Assembly (NCBI RefSeq): GCF_902832845.1
Contig: NZ_CADFDB010000003.1
Span: forward strand, 186,001-250,000
DNA from: Burkholderia metallica
GTDB taxonomy: Bacteria > Pseudomonadota > Gammaproteobacteria > Burkholderiales > Burkholderiaceae
Direction of reading: 5' to 3'
Length of the DNA: 64,000 bases
Each line of letters starts with the position of its first letter. Position 1 is the stretch's first letter. Made by a program: the position numbers and the translations under genes. Positions 1 through 11,552 of this stretch are shown here, piece after piece. The notes beneath the pieces were generated by a model. That model was not told where the DNA came from, did no database searches, and saw only the letters and a program-made list of their open reading frames with translations.

Positions 1-302
1 GTCGCGAACGCGCGGCTCCGATAGTACGCCACCTGCAACGGTGTGCGAGTAGGCAACGCGAGCAACGTATTGACGTACGACCGCCGCCGGGACAGAAAAA
101 CTCGTTCGACACGATCGAACACCCCGTCGTCAGGCAGTTCGGCGTACAGTTCTTCGTCGGTCTCGCACAGGCTCAGCAACGTCAGCGAGTAATGGCGGGA
201 CAGCATCCGGCACAGGTGATAGATCCGCAACTTGTCCCCACCGATCACCGGATACGGAAACCGGGGGGTCAGCACCAGCAATTTCTTCCTGTCCCGGCTC
301 AT
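1..302 (-). CDS. Glycosyltransferase family 4, N-terminal part (cut by window edge)
   Basis: The gene starts with ATG at 302 and runs off the left end of the window, so only about 100 N-terminal residues are visible. They begin MSRDRKKLLVLTPRFPYP and continue VIGGDKLRIYHLCRMLS. This hydrophobic strand followed by PxPxxGGxxLRxxHLxxxL is typical of the donor-independent N-terminal Rossmann half of GT-B, GT4-type glycosyltransferases. The start codon overlaps the stop of the preceding glycosyltransferase gene (ATGA at 302-299), so the two are translationally coupled and this is the distal visible gene of the O-antigen operon. The sugar donor and linkage cannot be told, because the EX7E donor-site motif lies outside the window. 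Confidence 0.8.
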   Translation of the reverse strand, partial: MSRDRKKLLVLTPRFPYPVIGGDKLRIYHLCRMLSRHYSLTLLSLCETDEELYAELPDDGVFDRVERVFLSRRRSYVNTLLALPTRTPLQVAYYRSRAFA

Positions 303-1375
303 GACAGACGCGCCCAAAAAGCGTCGAGCGCAGGACGCACGGCCGATTCCGAGAAGGATTGTGCGCGCGCCATGCCGTCGCCGACGGCCACATCGTAGCG
401 CGTGCCGTCGCACCATACCTTGCCGATCTGTTCAGCCATTTCTTCCACCGAATAGGGATCGAATTGCAGCCCGCAGCCGCCGGCGATTTCAGGCATCGAA
501 GTCGTGTTGCTGCACGCAACCGGCGTACCCGACGCCATTGCCTCGAGCAACGGAATACCAAATCCTTCGAATAACGAAGCAAACACGAACGCATGGGCAC
601 GCCGGTAGTGCTCGCGCAGTTCGCTCCGAGATACGTAACCGAGCAGTTCGACGACACCCGCGAGTCCGAGCGCGTCCGCCTGCCCGAGAAAATACGCGTG
701 ATGTTCGGACTTGATCCCGGCGATCCGCAGCATGGCGTCGTTGCCGAGCGCCGGCCGGGCAATGGCGAACGCCTGCAGGAGACGCTCGACGTTCTTGCTC
801 GGCGCCTCGCCCGCGACCGTGAACAGATACGGCTCGCGCGCCGCCCGACTCAGCGGCGGCGCGAACCAGTCGTCGGAAATCGTGCAGGGAATGACATGCA
901 CGTCGTCCTCACGCAACCCGAGCTTCTCTACCAGCTCGCGCTGCGTAAATCGCGAGATGGTCAACACGACGTCCGCTCGGCATGCCAGACGAGGCACGAC
1001 GTGCCGTCGGTAGACGCGACCGGCAGTCTGGTATAGCGATCGCGCCGGCGGCAACTCGCGCCACGGCTTCATGTAGATCAGGTCATGGACGACCGCGATC
1101 AACCGGGTGTTGCCGATGGAGCGCAGCGGCCCCGTGTTGTACGGGCACAGCAGATAGTCGAGCTTCTGCTCGCGACACCGGCGAGGCAACTCGACCTGCT
1201 CCCACCACGGAAAGAAACCGTGCCCCTTGCTGACGCACGGCCATTCGTCGGCCCGCACGCCGCTCGGGCCCAGCCCGAGCACCGACGCACCGACCGGCGC
1301 CACCAGTTGCCTGGCGAACCGGCCCATGCCCCGGTAGTTGCCGACCATCCACGTGATATCGACCCCCAATTTCAC
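299..1375 (-). CDS. Glycosyltransferase family 4 (O-antigen assembly)
   Basis: A 358-residue GT-B glycosyltransferase starting at GTG (1375). The N-terminal half opens MKLGVDITWMVGNYRGMGRF, a GxGRF-type acceptor-side motif. The C-terminal half carries the GT4 donor signature EGFGIPLLE (the EX7E pair that contacts the nucleotide-sugar) followed by SGTPVACSNTTSMPEIAGG. No signal peptide or membrane segment is present, so it should act in the cytoplasm on lipid-linked glycan. It follows another GT4 gene after 25 bases and overlaps the next by ATGA. The cluster supplies GDP-D-rhamnose and dTDP-L-rhamnose, so a rhamnosyl- or mannosyltransferase role is plausible, but the donor is not readable from sequence. 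Confidence 0.88.
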   Translation of the reverse strand: MKLGVDITWMVGNYRGMGRFARQLVAPVGASVLGLGPSGVRADEWPCVSKGHGFFPWWEQVELPRRCREQKLDYLLCPYNTGPLRSIGNTRLIAVVHDLIYMKPWRELPPARSLYQTAGRVYRRHVVPRLACRADVVLTISRFTQRELVEKLGLREDDVHVIPCTISDDWFAPPLSRAAREPYLFTVAGEAPSKNVERLLQAFAIARPALGNDAMLRIAGIKSEHHAYFLGQADALGLAGVVELLGYVSRSELREHYRRAHAFVFASLFEGFGIPLLEAMASGTPVACSNTTSMPEIAGGCGLQFDPYSVEEMAEQIGKVWCDGTRYDVAVGDGMARAQSFSESAVRPALDAFWARLS

Positions 1376-1400
1376 GCGGCGCCCCTCGAAACGAATTGGC

Positions 1401-2548
1401 TCATGAACTACGTGTCCCGTCCAAAACAGCCTGGTAGACGGCCAGCGTCTTTTCCGCGCAGGCCGGCCAGTTCAGCTCGCGCGCCCGCACCAGCCCGGCT
1501 TCGCGCAGCACGTCGGCCGTACTAGGTTGCTCGACGATCATTCTCATGCCGTCGGCGATTTCGCCCGTCTGCAACGGATCGACGAGAATCGCCGCATCGC
1601 CCGCGACTTCGGGAACGGACGTCGTGCTGGACGCCACGACCGGCAATCCCGACGCGAAGGCTTCCACGACCGGCAGCCCGAAGCCTTCGCACAGCGACGC
1701 GAACACGAGCGCGCTGGCCGACTGCATCAGCGCGCGCACGTCGTGATCGGGCAGATACTGGAGCCAGCGAACGCTGCCTTCGCCGTCTGCGCGCAGGCGT
1801 GCAACGAGTTGTTCGCAGCCCCACCCGGCCCGACCGACGATGACCAGCGGTATCGCGCGACGCAGGTCCACCGGCAAGCTCGCGTGCGCGTCGAGCACCC
1901 GCTCGAGGTTCTTCCGCGGTTGCAGCGTCCCCACACACAGGAAGAATTGCGTCGGCAAGCCAAGCCGCTTCAGTACCTCGGCGCGCTCGGCTTGATCGAT
2001 CCGTTCGAAGAAACGAGGATGCACGCCCAGCGGAACGACGGAAATCCGTTCCGGCGCAATACCGAAATGCTCGACGATTTCCCGCTTCGAATAATCGGAG
2101 ATCGTGATCACATGGTCGGCCCAGGTTCCCGAGCGACGCAACAGCCAGCGGCGCAGCGCCGCCAGCCGAATCGTCGTCCATTCCGGATGCGACAGCGGAA
2201 TCGCGTCCATCAGCGTCGCAATGACCGGTATCGAAGACAGTTTGGGAATCAGGTGATCCGTCGCATGAAACACGTCCACGCGTTCTGCGCGCAGCGCCTT
2301 TTCGTCGATGGACGTCCAGGGTGTCACGGCGCCCAGCACCGTCGCGACCTCATGCCGGCCGAGATTGACTGGTGGCCGAGCCCCCGGAAACACATCGTTG
2401 CCGGCAACCGCACCAAAGCCGGCGGGAACGAGACCGATCCCGCCCCGCGCCAGCAGCGCCCGTCCCAATTCGCGGGTATACGAACCGATGCCGTCAACAC
2501 CGCCATGCGCACTGCTCCGGGCCAGCGCAGTCGTACCGAATCCAACCT

Positions 2549-2552
<4 letters not shown>
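1401..2552 (-). CDS. Glycosyltransferase family 4 (O-antigen assembly)
   Basis: A 383-residue GT4 glycosyltransferase. I place the start at GTG 2552 (VKVGFGTTALARSS), whose GTGA overlaps the stop of the upstream rmd gene; an in-frame extension further upstream reads through rmd in another frame and has an arginine-rich shadow composition. Motifs are GIGSYTRELGRAL in the acceptor half and CEGFGLPVVEAFASGLPVV in the donor half, the latter containing EX7E. Like its neighbour it contains LCVGTLQPRKNLERVL, a common mannosyl/rhamnosyltransferase-type donor-domain segment. It is soluble with no leader and presumably adds one residue type of the O-antigen repeat. Substrate is unknown. Confidence 0.88.
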
Positions 2553-4493
<1,941 letters not shown>

Positions 4494-7400
4494 TTACGAA
4501 AGTGATGCGCTTTTTGTAAAAAGCTTCGCCAGGTCGCGAGAACTTTGGGCCCAGGTCAAATAAGCCATGGCTTCGGACGAAGGCGCCTGCCCCCTGCTTT
4601 CAAGTTCCAGCCAGGCGTTGATTTCAACGGCCAGATCCTGACCGGTCTCACTGGAGAAATAATAGGCATGATCTCCAGCGACTTCCCGGAACACCGGGAT
4701 ATCCCGGGCAATGATGGGAATCCCGTGTTGAGCCGCCTCGATCAACGGAAGGCCGAAGCCCTCTCCGTATGAGCCGGCAATCAAGCACGACGATGCGGCG
4801 TAAAGCGCTTCCAGATATTCGTCGCTGATACCCTCCATCCAGAACAGGCGCCGGCCGAGTTCCGGATGCTTCTTCAGCCGCGGGACCAGATCCCCCACCA
4901 ACCAACCTTGCTTGCCCACCAGGACAAGGTTGACCTGCCGATTTTCCTGCCAGAGCCGTTCGAATGCATCCAGGATCTGCGCATGCCCCTTGCGAGGCTC
5001 CAGCGTCCCGACCATCAGGAAGGATGGCGATTGCTTCAGCGTCGCCAGCAAGTTCCCGGCATCGGCGGGAAGTCCCATCGACGCGACAGAATTTTGAATA
5101 TCCGCACCCAGGTGGAACCAGTCGATCGCGAAGCGGGCTGCGCGCTCCGGCGCATGTTGCGCCATCCATCGAGCCAGATCGCCCGCAACGGCCTCCGAAA
5201 TGCAGAACGCCCCGTCGCTCTCCGCGACGACGTCCAGCCACTTGGCGAAATTCTCGGCGACGCCGGGGCCGAAATATTGGGGCAGGAAAATGCACAGCAG
5301 GTCGTATACAACAAACTTGACCTGCACGCCCTGGTGCCGGAGCTTCTGGTAGAACGCACGCTGCGCCGGCACGAGCTCCGGCGCGAGGTCCAGGCCGAGA
5401 AACATGTCGCCCGGCCCGTAATCGACAGGCGCGTCATGCAGCCACGCGTCTTCGAAACCCATCAGCTTGGCCGTAAATCGGCGGGCATAGGTATACGACT
5501 GCGCCGCCGTCGCATAAACCGGCTCCACCCTGAACCCGGCGGGGGGATGCTCCAGCCATTCCTTGACAAGACTCCTCACCACCCGCTGGATGCCGCTTTT
5601 CGCATCGTGCCGAGCGAGTTCGGAAATATCCACCAGCAGTTGCCGCTTCGCGTTGCGCGGCACGACGTTGCGGGCCATGGCCAGCGCGGCCTGCTGCAAC
5701 TGGTTGTCCTCGGTGGCGCCTGCCTCGGCGATGATCGCGCGTGCCAGCATCGCGGGATGAGCCAACCCGGCAACATGGAAGCGCTCGATTGCATCGCGAT
5801 ACTGTTGCGCGCACAGATCCGGCGCGTGGCGACTGACGATGAGCTGCCGTGCGGTTCGACCCAGTTTCGTCCGCAACTCGGTATCGGTGCGCAAGGTTTC
5901 CAGCGCCTCGACGAGTTGCTGCTCGGTAAACGCGTCCGGCAGTTTCCATACCGCATCGTCGTCGAGGTCGGCCATGCTGCCATTCGCGTTGACGATGACG
6001 GGCTTGCCGTAATTCATGCAATCCAGCACGGCTGCGGACGTCTCGCCTCTCGACAACGTTCGCAACTGCACGCCGACATCGGCGGCTGCAAGATACTGAC
6101 GGAAAACCGAAGCATCCGCCCAGCCTGTAATCCGGATGTTGGCATTCGAACCGAGATTGCGGATCAGGCGAGACACGTCCTGCCCGTATTGCCCCGAATG
6201 ATTCTCGCCGACGAAAACCAGATGACAAGTCGAATCCTTGACCAGATTCGAAGCAGACCAGGCCTTCAGCAGCTCGAGATTCAGCTTCATCGGCCCAAGC
6301 AATCCGAATGCGCAGACCAGATAGTCGCTTTCTCCGATGCCGAGCGCAGCGCGCGCGCCGAGTCTGTCGAAATCGACGTCGGTCGCACGAGCCAACGGAA
6401 TCTCGACCCAGTCATCGACATCGCCGCCATACCAATGCATGGCCTGGCGTTTCGAATTCTCCGAGTGAACGATCAGGCCCAGACTCTTCTGAATGACCTC
6501 CAGGCTGCACGGGTATTTCCAAACGATGTCAGCGGGGTCTGCATTCCGATGACGTTCGGCCAATCCTGCGTAGCCGTGGTTCTCATACAAAGCCTGCGAC
6601 CAACTGCCCGGCAGCCATCCCTGGCTGTCCATTTCCGCAACGATGCCGGACAGGAAAAAGTCATGCAGGACCACCACCCCGGGAACGACGTCCAGAAGCG
6701 GGAACATATAACGATGGAACGACGAATTGCCAAAGTGATAGACGACACGGTCATACAGGCCGGCATTGTCCAGGAACCACTGAGGAGACCTCACCGTCAC
6801 GCCATCGAACTGCGGATTCCCCGCGGTATCAGGGTCGACGATGACGTCGATGTCGTAGAAATGCGCAAGCTCGGGTAGCAGTTCGGCACTGTAGTCCGCA
6901 ATACCGGTGCGCGCAGGCGGCAGCGGAGAGACATAGGCGAGCTTCGGGCGCTGCGACTCGTGTCGATGCGTGGGCTGCTTGCCCCGGGCATGCCACTGCT
7001 CCATGGCCGCGATGGTGCGGCGTGCGCTTTCGTCCCACGAAAACCGGCGCGACTGCTCTTTCCCATGCCGAATCAAGGCTTCCCGGAACGGCGCATCGGT
7101 CAGGCCGCGATGTATCGCGTCGGCAATCGCCGCGTCGGAGTGCGGATCGAACAATGCATCGTCCCAACCGATGACTTCCGGCAAACTGGACGTGTTGGCG
7201 CCAATGACGGGCGCCCCGCAGCGCATCGCCTCCAGCGCGGGCAAACCGAAGCCCTCGTGCCACGACGGGAAGACAAACAGCGTGCACAGGTTGTAGAAAT
7301 ACAGCAAATCCTCGTCCGGAACGAATCCGGTCAGCACCACCTCGCCCTGGCTCAGGCCATGCTGCTGCGCGAGGCGCTCGAGTTCTTGCCGATTCGCGGG

Positions 7401-8204
7401 TTGCACCGAACACACGATCGCCAATTGGTGATCACGTCGTACCGCTTCAGGCAAAAGCGCATAGGCCCGAATCAGGCCTTCGACGTTCTTGCGGTGATCG
7501 ATGCCGCCGGTGTACAGGACAAACGGTTTCGTCAGCCCATATTGCTTGCGCAGCGCCGCTTCCCGTTCCGGGGAAACGTCGATGGACTGGAATGCATCGT
7601 CTGCATCGGTGCCGATGTTGACCGAGCAGTCCGCGGGTAGCCCCAGATGCTCAATGCCTTCCCGACGCGAGGACTCCGAAATACCCAGCCATAAATCGGC
7701 CCGGCGCAGATGCTCGATCTTTTCCAGGTACCAGGACTTGATGACCGGATTGTTCAGATACGGATCGGGGTTGATATACGGAATCAGGTCGTAAAGCGTG
7801 ACCGCGACCGGAATGTCGTGCTGCAGGCGATGGACGCTCGTGACCGCGTCGTCGCCAAGCCCTTCGAACAGACTCGTGACATAAATGAAATCCGGCTTCA
7901 ATGCGCACAGGAAGGACTCGAATCCCAGCTCCGCCGCATGCCGCCGCCAATCGTTCGATTTTTCGACATGCGCCACGGGGGCGGCAGCGTGCCAGACCCG
8001 AATGTTCTCGAGCGGCAGCACGTTCGAAAACGCCTCGCGAATGGGCTCGATGGTCTCGGGAAACAGGTCGCTCAGCGCCAGAAAAATCTCGTGCTCTCCG
8101 CGATTGCGCACCAGGCCCTTCGCAATCGCCTGCGTGTAACGGCCGATGCCTCGATTGCGCGAACCGGTGCTCTGCGCACCTTGCATATCGATGACGATCC
8201 GCAT
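4494..8204 (-). CDS. Three-domain glycosyltransferase (O-antigen polymerising candidate)
   Basis: A 1236-residue cytoplasmic protein made of three consecutive GT-B modules. Module 1 (about 1-410) begins MRIVIDMQGAQ and has EGFGLPALE at 317-325. Module 2 (about 420-815) begins with KLAYVSPLPPARTGIADYS and has the variant donor motif ETSAAVLD at 721-728, with Asp in place of the second Glu. Module 3 (about 850-1236) begins with LLVDISELARHDAKSGIQR and has EGFGLPLIE at 1148-1156. The start is ATG 8204, sharing a base with the stop of the upstream methyltransferase (TGATG). Multi-module transferases of this kind (WbdA in E. coli O8/O9a is the known comparison) build the polymer backbone in ABC-exported O-antigens. 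Base composition looks lower in GC than the window average, suggesting acquired DNA. Confidence 0.9.
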   Translation of the reverse strand: MRIVIDMQGAQSTGSRNRGIGRYTQAIAKGLVRNRGEHEIFLALSDLFPETIEPIREAFSNVLPLENIRVWHAAAPVAHVEKSNDWRRHAAELGFESFLCALKPDFIYVTSLFEGLGDDAVTSVHRLQHDIPVAVTLYDLIPYINPDPYLNNPVIKSWYLEKIEHLRRADLWLGISESSRREGIEHLGLPADCSVNIGTDADDAFQSIDVSPEREAALRKQYGLTKPFVLYTGGIDHRKNVEGLIRAYALLPEAVRRDHQLAIVCSVQPANRQELERLAQQHGLSQGEVVLTGFVPDEDLLYFYNLCTLFVFPSWHEGFGLPALEAMRCGAPVIGANTSSLPEVIGWDDALFDPHSDAAIADAIHRGLTDAPFREALIRHGKEQSRRFSWDESARRTIAAMEQWHARGKQPTHRHESQRPKLAYVSPLPPARTGIADYSAELLPELAHFYDIDVIVDPDTAGNPQFDGVTVRSPQWFLDNAGLYDRVVYHFGNSSFHRYMFPLLDVVPGVVVLHDFFLSGIVAEMDSQGWLPGSWSQALYENHGYAGLAERHRNADPADIVWKYPCSLEVIQKSLGLIVHSENSKRQAMHWYGGDVDDWVEIPLARATDVDFDRLGARAALGIGESDYLVCAFGLLGPMKLNLELLKAWSASNLVKDSTCHLVFVGENHSGQYGQDVSRLIRNLGSNANIRITGWADASVFRQYLAAADVGVQLRTLSRGETSAAVLDCMNYGKPVIVNANGSMADLDDDAVWKLPDAFTEQQLVEALETLRTDTELRTKLGRTARQLIVSRHAPDLCAQQYRDAIERFHVAGLAHPAMLARAIIAEAGATEDNQLQQAALAMARNVVPRNAKRQLLVDISELARHDAKSGIQRVVRSLVKEWLEHPPAGFRVEPVYATAAQSYTYARRFTAKLMGFEDAWLHDAPVDYGPGDMFLGLDLAPELVPAQRAFYQKLRHQGVQVKFVVYDLLCIFLPQYFGPGVAENFAKWLDVVAESDGAFCISEAVAGDLARWMAQHAPERAARFAIDWFHLGADIQNSVASMGLPADAGNLLATLKQSPSFLMVGTLEPRKGHAQILDAFERLWQENRQVNLVLVGKQGWLVGDLVPRLKKHPELGRRLFWMEGISDEYLEALYAASSCLIAGSYGEGFGLPLIEAAQHGIPIIARDIPVFREVAGDHAYYFSSETGQDLAVEINAWLELESRGQAPSSEAMAYLTWAQSSRDLAKLFTKSASLS

Positions 8205-9538
8205 CACGCCCCCTCCTTCTTGCTGTAGCGCTTCGCCGCAAAAGCCATTGCAGCATGGATTTGTTGCGCGCGCGGGCTCAGGCTTTCCGGCGGCAAGTCG
8301 GGCCGCGGACGATAGGGGTTCACAGTCCCGGAAACAACGGGAATCAATCGTTGCTTGAGACCGGGAAAACGATTGAGCACGGAAACGGCGAACCGCCTGA
8401 ACGAAGGATGCTTGTCGCCGAATCGTGCAGCCTGCTGAATAATGCGCTTGAGTCCAGCCTTGAAAACCGTCTTCCCCTGGCCCTTCAGCACAAGCGCCAC
8501 AATCCGAAGCGGCCGAGTAATTTTCCACGACGTGCTGTGATACATGGCATGCAGTTGAGCATGCGCCTGATGCATCATGGCCTCGGCCTGTTCGAGCCGT
8601 GCCTGCAGTTCAAGCACCTGGCGCTCGTCGACAAGCTGGCGTCGCTCCTCGATACGCTGATATCGCTCCTCTGCGGACGTCAACTGCTCCGTCACCGTCT
8701 GCAGACGGTCGATCAGTTCGCTCCACCGCTTTGCGGAAAGCCGCATCGCCTCCTCCGCACGCTCCACCTTCGCGTCGACATGAGAAAGATTCGCGGCAAG
8801 CCGTGTTTCGTAGCGATCGGCGAGGGTGTCGATCGTCAGGCCGTAGTCGGCATCGAATGCCGAATCGAACTCGCCTTGCGTCGAGCCGGCCTCCTTCTGC
8901 GCAACGATCGCATAATCGGGGCTCACGCTACCGAGAATGTTCAACAGGTGCACCTTCGTCTGCGCATCGTGCAACGCCTCGGGCTCCTGCAGGCGCACCA
9001 CCTTCACCCGATCGAACCCCGCGTGCTCGGCAACGAACGAAAGCAGCAGCGGCGGCACCGGCTTCTGATGCGACGGATCGATGTAGAAATTGCACGTCGC
9101 GACCGCGATATTCTCCGGATTGGGCGTCTCGAGTATGAGCAGGCCACCGGGTTTCAACACGCGCAGCGCTTCGCTCACGAGCGTCTTCAATTGCTCGAAG
9201 CTCACGTGTTCGACGACGTGAAAAGCCGAGATCAACGCATGGCTGTTCGAGTCGAGCGTCGCGAGATGCGCGATCGCGTCGCCCTTCGATACCGGCAGAT
9301 TTCGCTCACGGCACGCCTCGAGCATTTCGTCGTCGAGATCCACACCCGACGCGACAAATCCGGCCTCGATCATCAGCTCCAGCCACTCGCCGCGACCACA
9401 CCCGACGTCGAATGTCATCGCGCCCGGATGCAACGACGCCAGCGGCTGGAAGAACGCTGCGTATTTCGCCAGCCGGCTTTTGATCAGATCTCGCGACCCG
9501 CGATGCCGGTCCTCGAACGCACGATAAAAACTGTCCAC
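8204..9538 (-). CDS. SAM-dependent methyltransferase with coiled coil, probable O-antigen chain terminator
   Basis: A 444-residue protein. Residues 1-200 form a class I methyltransferase with motif I FDVGCGRGEW (about 43-52), the acidic SGVDLDDEML after strand 2, and LETPNPENIA after strand 5. Residues about 250-335 are a long charged helix rich in Glu, Arg and Gln that should form a coiled coil, followed by STSWKITRPLR (about 335-345), an element often seen in O-antigen enzymes, and a basic C-terminal tail. GTG 9538 is used as start: it has GAGGAG nine bases upstream and overlaps the wzt stop (TAGTG). Linkage to a Wzt with a carbohydrate-binding domain suggests a WbdD-like capping role. No kinase domain is present. 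Confidence 0.85.
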   Translation of the reverse strand: MDSFYRAFEDRHRGSRDLIKSRLAKYAAFFQPLASLHPGAMTFDVGCGRGEWLELMIEAGFVASGVDLDDEMLEACRERNLPVSKGDAIAHLATLDSNSHALISAFHVVEHVSFEQLKTLVSEALRVLKPGGLLILETPNPENIAVATCNFYIDPSHQKPVPPLLLSFVAEHAGFDRVKVVRLQEPEALHDAQTKVHLLNILGSVSPDYAIVAQKEAGSTQGEFDSAFDADYGLTIDTLADRYETRLAANLSHVDAKVERAEEAMRLSAKRWSELIDRLQTVTEQLTSAEERYQRIEERRQLVDERQVLELQARLEQAEAMMHQAHAQLHAMYHSTSWKITRPLRIVALVLKGQGKTVFKAGLKRIIQQAARFGDKHPSFRRFAVSVLNRFPGLKQRLIPVVSGTVNPYRPRPDLPPESLSPRAQQIHAAMAFAAKRYSKKEGA

Positions 9539-10758
9539 TACGGCAAACTCCTCACCGTCGTCGGCAGCCACGCCACACCGACGAAGTCATCCATCTTTAT
9601 GTTCACGACGTTGAACACCAGCGCGTGATCCCGCCACTGGTAGTTGTTTGCAAGATGCGCATCGCCCGTGTGCAACGCAACGGCGACCGAGTAGCTGCCC
9701 ACGCCGATATTCGCCAGGAATTCGAAATGCAATTCCACCGTCTGGCCTTCGGCGAGATCGACCAGCACCTGCTTCAGGTGATAAGTATTCGTTCCGAACA
9801 CCGTCTGCCCGAGCCGGTCCTTGATCATGTACCCGACGACCAGCTCCGGAATCGCCTTGACGCATTTGACCTTGACGCGCAACGCGACTGGCTGCGCGAC
9901 GCCAATGATCTCGACCGGCTGGCCGGACTGATCGAGCAGCGTGACCTCGTCGATCAGCGCCTCGCCGGTTCCCGAAATGGTCTGCACCGCGCCGCTGTCC
10001 AGCTTTTCCTGCCTGACCTCGCTGTTCTCGCGGTCGGCCAGCATCGCGTTGTAGTAGTCCATGACTGCCTCGGGCGGCCCCTCCATCTCCAGCCGTCCCG
10101 CATTCAGCAGGATCGCGCGATCGCAAATGGCCTGAATCGCAGCCTTGTCGTGCGCAACGATCAACAGCGTCGTGCCCTGCCTGCCGAACTCGCGGATGCG
10201 GTCGAAGCTCTTGTGCTGGAAATAGGCATCACCGACGGACAGCGCTTCGTCGACGATCAGCACGTCGGGCCGGCGAGCCGTCGCGACGCTGAACGCGAGA
10301 CGCATCTGCATGCCGCTGGAATAAACGCGCACGGGTTGATCGATGTATTCGCCGATTTCGGCAAACGCCTCGATCTCCGGCATCATCGCAGTCAGTTCGT
10401 CGACGCTATAGCCCAGCAACTGACCGGCCATCATCACATTCTGCCGACCAGTGAAATCCGGATGAAACCCCATCCCCAGCTCGAGCAGTGCGGCGACGCG
10501 CCCGGTCATAGTCACGCTGCCGACGGTCGGCTGTGTGGTCCCGACGATCATTTTCAGCAGCGTGCTCTTGCCCGCGCCATTGATACCGATAATGCCGATC
10601 GCCTCGCCGGCGCGCACCGAAAAATTCAGGTCACGCAGCACCCAGTGAAGCTTGTGATGCTGCTTGCGACGCGGGTCCATCCACTCGACGAGTCGCGACC
10701 AGCGCGTCGGGTACTGCTTGTAGGCCTTGCCCAGATTGGTAACGGTAATGGTGCCCAT
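9538..10758 (-). CDS. wzt: O-antigen ABC transporter ATP-binding protein with C-terminal glycan-binding domain
   Basis: A 406-residue Wzt. The nucleotide-binding domain (about 1-245) has Walker A GINGAGKST (58-66), the signature SSGMQMRLAF, Walker B VLIVDEALSVGD and the switch histidine in LLIVAHD. About 160 further residues (roughly 250-406) are the beta-rich C-terminal domain found in Wzt proteins that recognise a modified non-reducing end of the glycan; short Wzt proteins lack it. Together with Wzm it exports the finished undecaprenyl-linked O-polysaccharide to the periplasm. ATG 10758 shares a base with the wzm stop, and its own stop overlaps the methyltransferase start, so exporter and capping enzyme are translationally linked. 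Confidence 0.95.
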   Translation of the reverse strand: MGTITVTNLGKAYKQYPTRWSRLVEWMDPRRKQHHKLHWVLRDLNFSVRAGEAIGIIGINGAGKSTLLKMIVGTTQPTVGSVTMTGRVAALLELGMGFHPDFTGRQNVMMAGQLLGYSVDELTAMMPEIEAFAEIGEYIDQPVRVYSSGMQMRLAFSVATARRPDVLIVDEALSVGDAYFQHKSFDRIREFGRQGTTLLIVAHDKAAIQAICDRAILLNAGRLEMEGPPEAVMDYYNAMLADRENSEVRQEKLDSGAVQTISGTGEALIDEVTLLDQSGQPVEIIGVAQPVALRVKVKCVKAIPELVVGYMIKDRLGQTVFGTNTYHLKQVLVDLAEGQTVELHFEFLANIGVGSYSVAVALHTGDAHLANNYQWRDHALVFNVVNIKMDDFVGVAWLPTTVRSLP

Positions 10759-11552
10759 CAGAGTTCATCCACCATTTCGCCCGCATGCTTGCGGAACAGG
10801 CCGAGGCCAAAAAGACACAGGCCGACGCCCAGCGCGGCCGGCAGCCAGAGCGTCTGCCAGTCCGGCCATACACGCTGCACCAGCACGACCTGGAACGACT
10901 GAATTACTGGTGCCATCGGATTGAATCGCATCGCCGACTTCACGGTCTCCGGGAGGATGTTGACCGAATAGACAATCGGCGTCAGCCAGAACCAGAAATT
11001 CAGCACGATCCCGAAGAACTGCCCGACATCGCGGAAAAATACGTTCAGTACGCCCAGCGTGACGCCAAGACCAATTGCGAACAGTGTCATCACCAGCAGC
11101 ACCGGAAAAATCGCGAGGTACGAAATGCCGGGGAAATTGCCGCTGATCACCAGGAACGTGGTAAACAGCGCGAACACGATCACGAAACTGACCAGCGCAT
11201 TGGCGACCACGATCACCGGCAGGCACAGCCGCGGAAAACTCAGCTTCTTCAGCAAATTGGCGTTGTCAATGAAAGCAGTTTGCCCGCGACTGACGACTTC
11301 CACGAACATGCCCCACGGCAGAACGCCAGCGCACAGGTGAACGCTGTACGCGAAGGTACTGTCCACGCCGGGCAACCGGGCATGCATCACCCGCGAGAAG
11401 ATCACCGTATAGACGACGATCATCGCGAGCGGATTGAGGACGGTCCATGCCGCGCCCAGCAGGGAATTACGGTACTTGGACTGGAATTCCCGCTTGACGC
11501 TTCCCAGAATGAAGCCGCGATAGGCCCACAGGGCTCTCAGCATGCCCAGCAT
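10758..11552 (-). CDS. wzm: O-antigen ABC transporter permease
   Basis: A 264-residue ABC-2-type integral membrane protein beginning MLGMLRALWAYRGFILGS. The conserved amphipathic stretch VKREFQSKYRNSLLGAAW precedes about six hydrophobic helices (VLNPLAMIVVYTVIF, VIVVANALVSFVIVFALF, FPVLLVMTLFAIGLGV and so on), the standard Wzm/KpsM layout. It forms the channel that passes undecaprenyl-linked O-polysaccharide across the inner membrane with Wzt. The start ATG 11552 overlaps the manC stop (TGATG); a second ATG three codons later is possible. No Wzx flippase or Wzy polymerase is seen in the window, consistent with ABC-dependent export. Confidence 0.95.
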   Translation of the reverse strand: MLGMLRALWAYRGFILGSVKREFQSKYRNSLLGAAWTVLNPLAMIVVYTVIFSRVMHARLPGVDSTFAYSVHLCAGVLPWGMFVEVVSRGQTAFIDNANLLKKLSFPRLCLPVIVVANALVSFVIVFALFTTFLVISGNFPGISYLAIFPVLLVMTLFAIGLGVTLGVLNVFFRDVGQFFGIVLNFWFWLTPIVYSVNILPETVKSAMRFNPMAPVIQSFQVVLVQRVWPDWQTLWLPAALGVGLCLFGLGLFRKHAGEMVDEL

